Below the pieces are notes generated by a model. It ran no database searches and was not told the origin of the DNA. It saw only the letters and a list, made by a program, of their open reading frames with translations. Shown here piece by piece: positions 14,074 through 19,692 of a stretch of DNA of 19,692 bases. Each line of letters opens with the position of its first letter. The stretch's first letter is position 1. Position numbers and translations under genes: made by a program. The stretch spans positions 1 through 19,692 of the forward strand of contig CAWULT010000086.1 of NCBI GenBank assembly GCA_963923455.1. The letters run 5' to 3'. The stretch is from CAWULT01 sp963923455 (GTDB lineage: Bacteria; Acidobacteriota; Vicinamibacteria; Vicinamibacterales; UBA2999).

Positions 14074-15117
14074 ATGCCGATGAGTGACAAAGGAACCAAC
14101 GTGGTCGATCTGGATTCGCCGGACGACATCGCGCTCGCCGACCGGATGAACGCGGGCCGGCAGCAGATCGTCTCGGAGCTGCGCAAGATCATCGTCGGCC
14201 AGGACGAAGTCATCAACCAGGTGCTGATGACGCTGTTCGTCGGCGGCAACAGCCTGATCGTCGGCGCCCCGGGCCTCGCCAAGACGCTGCTGATCCACAC
14301 GATCTCGCGCGTGCTCGACCTGAAGTTCTCGCGCATCCAGTTCACGCCCGACCTGATGCCCTCCGACATCACGGGCACCGACCTCGTGCAGGAGGACGTG
14401 ACGACCGGCCGCCGGCAGATGGTGTTCGCCCCGGGCCCGATCTTCGCCAACATCGTGCTGGCCGACGAGATCAACCGCACGCCCCCCAAGACGCAGTCGG
14501 CGCTGCTCGAGGCGATGCAGGAGCACCGCGTCACCATCCAGGGCCGCACCTATCAGCTGACCGAGCCGTTCTACGTGTTCGCGACGCAGAACCCGATCGA
14601 GCTCGAGGGCACCTACCCGCTGCCCGAGGCGCAGCTCGACCGCTTCATGTTCCACATCGTGATCGAGCACCCGCCGTACGGCGAGGAGCTCGACGTCATC
14701 AAGAGCACGACCGCGCTGCGCAACCCCGAGCTGCACCGCCCCGTGTCGGGCGAGGATCTGATCTCGTTCCAGCGCCTCGTGCGGAAGGTACCGGTGGCCG
14801 AGCCGGTGATGCGGCACGCGCTCGACATCGTCCGGGCCAGCCGTCCGAAGGACCCGGAGTCGAAGGACTTCATCAAGAAGTGGGTGGCGTTCGGCGGCAG
14901 CGTCCGCGCGGCGCAGTACCTCGTGCTGGCGGGCAAGGCGCGGGCGCTGACGAGCGGCCGCTACCACGTCAGCTTCGAGGACATCCGCGCGCTCGCGCAC
15001 CCCGTGCTGCGCCACCGCATCATCACGAACTTCCACGCCCAGTCCGAGGGCGTCACGACCGACCAGATCGTCGACCGCCTGCTCGAGGTCGTGCCGCTCC
15101 CGCGCTCGGGGATGTGA
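14074..15117 (+). CDS. MoxR-family AAA+ ATPase
   Basis: A 347-residue AAA+ ATPase of the MoxR family. Walker A is GAPGLAKT (64-71) and Walker B is VLADEIN (128-134, D131/E132). RTPPKTQSALLEAMQEHRVT and the sensor-1 strand YVFATQNPIELEGTYPLPEA (N173) are hallmarks of the family, with R190 in QLDRF a candidate arginine residue. The helical lid follows, with VRAAQYLVLAGKARAL. MoxR proteins are hexameric chaperones that act with vWA-domain partners, several of which are encoded here. Starts at 14074 and 14080 are in frame; GGGAG at 14065-14069 lies four bases before the first and ten before the second, so either could be used. The gene begins 23 bases after the caspase-like gene and ends one base before the DUF58 gene. 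Confidence 0.95.
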   Translation: MPMSDKGTNVVDLDSPDDIALADRMNAGRQQIVSELRKIIVGQDEVINQVLMTLFVGGNSLIVGAPGLAKTLLIHTISRVLDLKFSRIQFTPDLMPSDITGTDLVQEDVTTGRRQMVFAPGPIFANIVLADEINRTPPKTQSALLEAMQEHRVTIQGRTYQLTEPFYVFATQNPIELEGTYPLPEAQLDRFMFHIVIEHPPYGEELDVIKSTTALRNPELHRPVSGEDLISFQRLVRKVPVAEPVMRHALDIVRASRPKDPESKDFIKKWVAFGGSVRAAQYLVLAGKARALTSGRYHVSFEDIRALAHPVLRHRIITNFHAQSEGVTTDQIVDRLLEVVPLPRSGM

Positions 15118-15118
15118 G

Positions 15119-16033
15119 ATGGCCGTCGAGATCCACGCCGTCCCCGGCGCCCGTTTCATGGACCCGAGCGTGCTCGCGCGCATCGGGAACCTCGAGCTCG
15201 TCTCGCGCGCGGTGGTCGACGGCTTCATCAACGGGCTCCACAAGGCGCCGTACTTCGGCGCGTCGGTCGACTTCGCCGAGCACCGCGGGTACGTGCCGGG
15301 CGACGACATCCGCCGGCTCGACTGGCGCGTCTGGGCGCGCACCGACCGGTACTACATCAAGGAGTACGAGGCCGAGTCGAACATGAACTTCTCGGTGCTG
15401 CTCGACGTGTCGAAGTCGATGGACTTCGGCAGCCGGGGCATCACCAAGTTCGACTACGCGCGCATCCTGACGGCGTGCCTGACCAACCTCGTCCACCATC
15501 AGCGCGACCGCGTCGGCTTCGTGGCGTTCGACACCGAGGTCGTGGAGCACGTGCCGCCGTCGGCCAAGCACATGGAGACGGTGCTGCACGTGCTGGACCG
15601 GCTGAAGCCCGGGCGGCCCGGCAACCTGCAGGGGCCGTTGCACAAGCTCGCCGAGCACTTCGGGCGGCGCGGCATCGTGGTGGTGATCTCCGACTTCTAC
15701 GAGGAGCCGGGCGCGGTGCTCGAGGCGCTCTCGCCCTTGCGGTTCCGCGGCAATGACCTGATCGTGTTCCACGTGATGGATCCGGCCGAGCTCGAGTTCG
15801 GCTTCGACGACGCGCAGCCGTTCGAGGACCTCGAGTCGGGTGAGCAGATTCCGGTCGTGCCCGAGGCGTTCCGCGAGGAGTACCGCTCGCTCGTCAAGGC
15901 GCACGTCGACACGCTCGCGCAGAGCTGCGCGGCCGTCCGCGTCGACTACACGATGGTCGACACGTCGAAGCCGCTCGACCACGCGCTGTTCGCGTACCTG
16001 AACGGCCGGGCGCGCCGGATGAAGAGCCGCTGA
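15119..16033 (+). CDS. DUF58 / vWA domain protein
   Basis: A 304-residue soluble protein. The DUF58 signature occupies about 36-90: KAPYFGASVDFAEHRGYVPG, DDIRRLDWRVWARTDRYYIK. A vWA-type half follows, with D96-x-S98-x-S100 (LLDVSKSM) and D192 in VVVISDFYEE. The MIDAS threonine normally found in 'GTxxxxAL' is not obvious: the equivalent stretch reads PGNLQGPLHKL, so metal binding may be altered or absent. DUF58 proteins pair with MoxR ATPases and are presumed adaptors or substrates; none has a proven enzymatic role. The ATG is separated from the moxR stop by one base (TGAGATG) and the BatA-type gene starts 18 bases after its stop, so it is one polycistronic unit. No membrane helix is visible. 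Confidence 0.93.
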   Translation: MAVEIHAVPGARFMDPSVLARIGNLELVSRAVVDGFINGLHKAPYFGASVDFAEHRGYVPGDDIRRLDWRVWARTDRYYIKEYEAESNMNFSVLLDVSKSMDFGSRGITKFDYARILTACLTNLVHHQRDRVGFVAFDTEVVEHVPPSAKHMETVLHVLDRLKPGRPGNLQGPLHKLAEHFGRRGIVVVISDFYEEPGAVLEALSPLRFRGNDLIVFHVMDPAELEFGFDDAQPFEDLESGEQIPVVPEAFREEYRSLVKAHVDTLAQSCAAVRVDYTMVDTSKPLDHALFAYLNGRARRMKSR

Positions 16034-16051
16034 GGGAACCCCAGGGTCGCC

Positions 16052-18073
16052 ATGTCCTTTCTCGCCCCGCTGTTCTTCGTCGCGCTCGCCGGCCTGGCGA
16101 TTCCCGTGCTGCTGCACCTGACGCAGCGGGAGAAGAAGCAGGTTCAGCGGTTCCCCTCGCTGATGTTCGTCCGGCGGATTCCCTATCAGTCGGTGCGCCG
16201 GCGCAAGATCCAGAACTGGCTGCTGCTGCTCGTGCGGATGGCCGCGCTCGCGCTCATCGTGCTGGCGTTCGCGCGGCCCTTCCTGTCTCGCCCCGACGCG
16301 CCCCTCGTGCCTGGCCAGGGCGCGCGCGAGGTGGTCGTGCTGCTCGACACCAGCTACAGCATGGGGTTCGGCGACCGCTGGGGGCGGGCGCAGGCCGCCG
16401 CCGCGCAGGCCGTCCAGGGGCTCGGGTCGTCGGATCGCGGGTCGGTGGTGCTGTTCTCGTCGTCGGCCGACATCCTGGTGCGCTCCTCCGCGGAGCGTGA
16501 GCGGCTCGCGTCGGCCGTCGCCGGCGCCAAGCCCGGCGCCGGCAGCACGCGTTATGCCCCGGCCCTGAAGGTGGCCGGCAGCATCCTGGCCGAGTCGCAG
16601 CTGCCTCGGCGCGAGGTGGTGCTCGTCAGCGACCTCCAGCGTGGGGGCTGGCGCGGCGAGGAGGGCGCGCGTCTGCCGGCCGGCACGACGTTGACGCCCG
16701 TCGTGATCGGCGGGCCCGTCTCGCAGCCGAATCTCACGGTGACCGGCGTGTCGCTCGCGCGGTCGACCTTCGCCAACCAGGAGCGGGTGGTCGTGACCGC
16801 GGGCGTGTCGAACCGCTCGGAACAGCGGGTCGCCGGCGCGTCGGCCACGCTCGAGATGGGCGGATTGCCGATCGGCACCAGGCCGCTGACGCTGGAACCG
16901 GGCGCGAGCGCGTCGGTGACCTTCGACCCCGTGACGATCGGCGGGCGCAACATGCGCGGCACCGTCGAGCTGAGCGCCGACGCCCTGGCGGCCGACAACC
17001 TGTTCCACTTCGTGCTGTCGCCGGCCGAGCCGGTGCGCGTGGCCGTGCTGGACCGCGGTGGCGCCTCGTCGTTGTACCTGTCGCAGGCGCTCGCCATCGG
17101 CGAGGCGCCGCGCTTCGAGACGGTGGTTCGCCAGCCGGAGGCCCTCTCCGACGGCGAACTGCAGCGCAGCGCCGTCGTGGTGCTGAACGACGTCGCCGTG
17201 GCCGACGCCCTGGCGAGACGGCTTGCGGCGTTCGTCGAGCGCGGCGGGGGTCTGCTCGTCGCGGCGGGCGCCCGGGCCAGCTGGCCAGGCGGCGTCGACC
17301 TGCTGCCGGCGTCGATCGGCGCGCCGGTCGACCGCACCCGCGGCACCGCGGCGCGGATGGGCGCCGTCGAGTACGCCAGCCCGGTGTTCGAACCTTTCCG
17401 CGCGCCGGGCAGCGGCGAGTTCGCGACCACGCGGATCTACGGGTACCGGAGCGTCTCGCCGGTGTCGGCCGCGCTGGTGCTGGCGCGATTCGACACCGGG
17501 GCGCCCGCGATGCTCGAGCGGCGCGTGGGCAACGGCCGCGCGCTGCTCTGGACCTCGTCGCTCGACCAGTCGTGGAGCGACCTGCCGATCAAGCCGGTGT
17601 TCCTGCCGCTGGTGCACCGGGCCGTCAGCCATCTGGCCGTCTACCGCGAGCCCCAGCCGTGGGTGACCGTGGGCCAGGTGCTCGAGGCGTCCGCGGCCGG
17701 GCGGCCCCGCGAGCGCGTCGTCTCGCGCGTGGTGCTGACGCCGTCCGGGGAGCGCAGCCCCCTGGGCGACGAGGGCGAGGGCGTGCTCGAGGTCCGGGAG
17801 CAGGGCTTCTACGAGATTCGGGGGGCCGCCTCGGACGTGACCGTCGTGGCCGGCAACGTCGACCCCGCCGAGGGAGACCTGACGCCGATGGATCCGCAGG
17901 ACATCGTGGCCGCTGCGGCCGGAGGAAGCGCCGAGACCGCGCGGGCAGCCGCCGTGCCGCAGGGCCCCGAGGCACAGGAGCGTAACCAGCGCATCTGGTG
18001 GTACTTGCTGTGCGCCGGGGTGGTGCTGTTGGGGGTCGACACGGCCCTGTCGAACCGGACCGCGAAAGCCTGA
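16052..18073 (+). CDS. BatA-type membrane protein with vWA and GATase-like domains
   Basis: A 673-residue membrane protein. The N-terminal BatA/aerotolerance domain (about 1-80) reads MSFLAPLFFVALAGLAIPVL, then LHLTQREKKQ, FPSLMFVRRIP and a second helix NWLLLLVRMAALALIVLAFA. The vWA domain (about 93-215) has a full MIDAS: D99, S101, S103 (LLDTSYSM), T166 in TRYAPAL, D194 in LVSDLQ. Beta-rich segments follow (about 225-330), then a GATase-like part (about 335-545) with FVERGGGLLVAAGARASWPG and GNGRALLWTSSLDQSWSDLP. The C-terminal helix (about 650-667) anchors the end. It mirrors the first gene of the cluster in layout. Bat proteins were named from Bacteroides aerotolerance, but that phenotype should not be assumed. 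A ccaggg stretch at 16041-16046 may serve as ribosome site. Confidence 0.92.
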   Translation: MSFLAPLFFVALAGLAIPVLLHLTQREKKQVQRFPSLMFVRRIPYQSVRRRKIQNWLLLLVRMAALALIVLAFARPFLSRPDAPLVPGQGAREVVVLLDTSYSMGFGDRWGRAQAAAAQAVQGLGSSDRGSVVLFSSSADILVRSSAERERLASAVAGAKPGAGSTRYAPALKVAGSILAESQLPRREVVLVSDLQRGGWRGEEGARLPAGTTLTPVVIGGPVSQPNLTVTGVSLARSTFANQERVVVTAGVSNRSEQRVAGASATLEMGGLPIGTRPLTLEPGASASVTFDPVTIGGRNMRGTVELSADALAADNLFHFVLSPAEPVRVAVLDRGGASSLYLSQALAIGEAPRFETVVRQPEALSDGELQRSAVVVLNDVAVADALARRLAAFVERGGGLLVAAGARASWPGGVDLLPASIGAPVDRTRGTAARMGAVEYASPVFEPFRAPGSGEFATTRIYGYRSVSPVSAALVLARFDTGAPAMLERRVGNGRALLWTSSLDQSWSDLPIKPVFLPLVHRAVSHLAVYREPQPWVTVGQVLEASAAGRPRERVVSRVVLTPSGERSPLGDEGEGVLEVREQGFYEIRGAASDVTVVAGNVDPAEGDLTPMDPQDIVAAAAGGSAETARAAAVPQGPEAQERNQRIWWYLLCAGVVLLGVDTALSNRTAKA

Positions 18074-18094
18074 GCGGCCGATTCGGCGAAGGCG

Positions 18095-18100
18095 TATGCT
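18095..18100 (+). promoter_or_regulatory. Possible internal promoter before the DUF4175-like gene
   Basis: TATGCT lies in the 108-base gap between the BatA-type gene and the DUF4175-like gene and resembles the other -10-like boxes in this window, but no -35 element is recognisable. If used, the leader would be about 75-87 bases and would contain GC-rich inverted repeats, among them CCCGGG at 18111-18116 and 18127-18132. The gap may therefore reset expression of the last gene. Confidence 0.25.
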
Positions 18101-18181
18101 ACGTACTCCACCCGGGGCCAGCGCAACCCGGGTTTCCGCGGTGCCGCCGGCCGGCGCCGCGCCGGCAGTCAGGCGTCAACC

Positions 18182-19692
18182 ATGAGGGGACTCATGACCG
18201 AGTACCTGGGGCGTCGCGCGACGCCACCGTCCACGCTCATCGAGATCATCAGCGACGTCCGTCGCCGGTGGCGCCTCAAGCTCGCCCTGCGCGGCGCGGT
18301 CCGCGTGGCCGCGGCCGTCGTGGCGCTGGTGCTGCTGGCGGCCTATGGCCTCGAGTGGGCGCGCTTCAGCCCCACGGCGGTGATGGCGGCCCGAGTGGCG
18401 CTCGTCGGCGCGCTGGCCGTCGCGCTCTACGCCTTCCTGGTCCGGCCGCTGCAGCGCAAGGTCACCGACGAACAGGTGGCCCTCTACCTCGAGGAGCACG
18501 AGCCCTCCCTGCAGGCCACGCTCGTCAGCGCGGTCGAGGCGAGCCAGCAGGGCCGGCCCGCCTCGGCGGCGCTCGTGCAGCGCGTGATCGAGCAGGCCGT
18601 CGAGAAGTGCGCCAGCGTCAATGCCACCCGCACGGTCGAGGCGCGCCCGCTGCGCCGGTACGGACTGACCCTCGCCGCGGTGGCCGCGGTGGCCGTGATC
18701 GGCGTGCTCGTCGGACCGGCGTTCATCCGGCAGGCCCTGTCGGCGATGTTCCTGGTCACCCGGATCGAGGCGGCCGTGCCGTACCGCATCGAGGTGACGC
18801 CCGGCACGCAGACGGTGCCGAAGGGCGCCGACCAGACGGTGACCGCGCGCCTGTTCGGCTTCGAGGCCGAGGACCCGGTCGTGATGGTGCGGCGCTCGGC
18901 GACGGGGGAGTTCGAGGCGATGCCGCTCGTCCGCAACCAGGACGGGTCCTTCGAGGGGATGATCTTCGACATCGCCGCGCCGCTCGACTACTACGTCGAG
19001 GCCGAGGGCGTGAAGTCGTCGACCTTCGTGCTGAAGGTCGTCGACGTGCCCTACGTGCAGAAGCTGAAGCTCGAGTACCGCTTCCCCGCCTACACGGGGC
19101 TCGAGCCGCAGACGATCGACGACGGCGGGGACATCGCCGTCACCAAGGGTACCGAGGTCCGGCTGGCGATCACGACCACGATGAAGGTGCCCGGCGGGCG
19201 CCTCGCGCTGAACGAGAAGGAGTCGGTGCCGCTCGTGCTGCAGCCCGACGGCTCGTTGACGGGCAGCTTCGTCGCCAGCAAGGACGGCTTCTACCGTGTC
19301 GAGCTCGAGGTGCCGAACGGGGAGCACGTCATCGGGTCCCCGCAGTACACGATCGACGTGCTCGACGATCAGGCGCCGACGATCTCGTTCATCCGGCCGG
19401 GCCGCGACACGCAGGTGTCGCCCATCGAGGAGGTCTTCGTCGAGGCCCGCGCGCAGGATGACTTCGGTGTCCGCGATCTCGAGCTCGTCTACTCGGTCAA
19501 CGGCGGCCCCGAGAAGACGGTGAAGCTGTTCGAGGGCCGGCAGCGGCTGCCCGAGGTGATGGCCGGGCACACGTTCTACCTCGAGGAGCTGGGGGTGGCG
19601 GCCGGCGACTCGGTGTCGTACTACGCGCGCGCGCTGGACAACGACGGCGTCAGCGGCGCCAAGCGCGCGACGAGCGACCTGTACTTCCTGCG
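18182..19692 (+). CDS. DUF4175-like membrane protein, N-terminal part
   Basis: An open frame of 503 codons runs off the window, so the product is incomplete. ATG 18182 (MRGLMTEYLG) and ATG 18194 (MTEYLG) are in frame; GAGGGGA at 18184-18190 sits close before the second, which I favour slightly. The N-terminus has three or so hydrophobic helices: VAAAVVALVLLAAYGLEWAR (about 42-60), VALVGALAVALYAFLV (about 72-88) and, after a VTDEQVALYLEEHEPSLQAT segment, LTLAAVAAVAVIGVLVG (about 160-178). The rest is beta-rich, with repeated strands of immunoglobulin-like type (YRIEVTPGTQTVPKGADQTV, FPAYTGLEPQTI, DDFGVRDLELVYSVNGGPEK). The FPAYTGL and DDFGV motifs are typical of DUF4175-type proteins found after moxR/BatA genes. 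A large extracytoplasmic region is predicted. The function is unknown. Confidence 0.85.
   Translation, partial: MRGLMTEYLGRRATPPSTLIEIISDVRRRWRLKLALRGAVRVAAAVVALVLLAAYGLEWARFSPTAVMAARVALVGALAVALYAFLVRPLQRKVTDEQVALYLEEHEPSLQATLVSAVEASQQGRPASAALVQRVIEQAVEKCASVNATRTVEARPLRRYGLTLAAVAAVAVIGVLVGPAFIRQALSAMFLVTRIEAAVPYRIEVTPGTQTVPKGADQTVTARLFGFEAEDPVVMVRRSATGEFEAMPLVRNQDGSFEGMIFDIAAPLDYYVEAEGVKSSTFVLKVVDVPYVQKLKLEYRFPAYTGLEPQTIDDGGDIAVTKGTEVRLAITTTMKVPGGRLALNEKESVPLVLQPDGSLTGSFVASKDGFYRVELEVPNGEHVIGSPQYTIDVLDDQAPTISFIRPGRDTQVSPIEEVFVEARAQDDFGVRDLELVYSVNGGPEKTVKLFEGRQRLPEVMAGHTFYLEELGVAAGDSVSYYARALDNDGVSGAKRATSDLYFL

Noticed and set aside
15053..17632. An 859-codon minus-strand open frame opposite the DUF58 and BatA-type genes
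   Set aside because: It spans two well-supported genes and a gene junction, and its composition is typical of shadows in GC-rich DNA.
18111..18134. Two CCCGGG copies followed by TTT as an intrinsic terminator after the BatA-type gene
   Set aside because: The stem is only six base pairs with a ten-base loop and three T residues, which is too weak to call in sequence this rich in GC.
17998..19570. Long open frames on both strands (17998-19461 plus, 18176-19570 minus) at the right-hand end
   Set aside because: Both overlap the DUF4175-like frame, which is open to the window edge and has membrane helices and family motifs. The competing products are Arg/Gly/Ala-rich.
1..19692. Search for tRNA, rRNA, CRISPR arrays, insertion sequences, integrase or toxin-antitoxin genes
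   Set aside because: None seen by reading: no regularly spaced repeats, no transposase motifs and no tRNA-like T-loop pattern. A covariance-model scan was not possible here.

Overview
The window is very GC-rich (roughly 70%), gene-dense and bacterial. A DUF6152-type small secreted protein, an acidobacterial-type secreted protein of unknown function, a lipoprotein-like M49 peptidase, a NIPSNAP protein and a MoxR/DUF58/BatA cluster together suggest an Acidobacteriota genome, most likely the Vicinamibacteria lineage. This assignment is inference from protein families; no rRNA or other marker is present. I see no tRNA, rRNA, CRISPR array, insertion sequence or prophage, and no gene-free stretch longer than about 150 bases.

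Left part (1-6733): a row of short, loosely linked genes. On the plus strand are the C-terminal end of an S9 (prolyl oligopeptidase) peptidase, a DUF6152 protein overlapping it by ATGA, a TfoX N-terminal-domain protein, a secreted protein of unknown function, and a tiny membrane-like ORF coupled to an XRE/HTH_3 regulator. On the minus strand, a dipeptidyl-peptidase-III-like (M49) metallopeptidase is followed 10 bases later by a secreted metallo-beta-lactamase-fold hydrolase. Divergent to these, on the plus strand, are a YciI-like protein and a secreted NIPSNAP protein. A minus-strand secreted helical protein closes the block. Perfect or near-perfect GC-rich hairpins sit in both convergent gaps.

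Middle (6734-10739): a minus-strand two-component system, in which a sensor kinase (dCache-HAMP-HisKA_3-HATPase_c) overlaps a NarL/FixJ response regulator by one base, diverges from a plus-strand integral-membrane acyltransferase.

Right part (10842-19692, running off the window): a six-gene plus-strand cluster. In order it encodes a membrane vWA/glutamine-amidotransferase-like protein, a C13/caspase-fold protein whose catalytic cysteine position holds serine, a MoxR AAA+ ATPase, a DUF58 vWA protein, a BatA-type membrane vWA/GATase-like protein, and the start of a DUF4175-like membrane protein. The first five genes are tightly packed (overlaps or gaps of 1 to 23 bases). By analogy with MoxR-vWA systems, the ATPase probably remodels or loads a partner through the vWA/MIDAS proteins at the membrane. 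The caspase-like protein with its EF-hand-like loop is the least understood component and the best candidate for new biology here.

A recurring feature is a TANNNT -10-like box a few bases before the start codon at several genes that head transcription units. This suggests leaderless or near-leaderless mRNAs are common in this organism.
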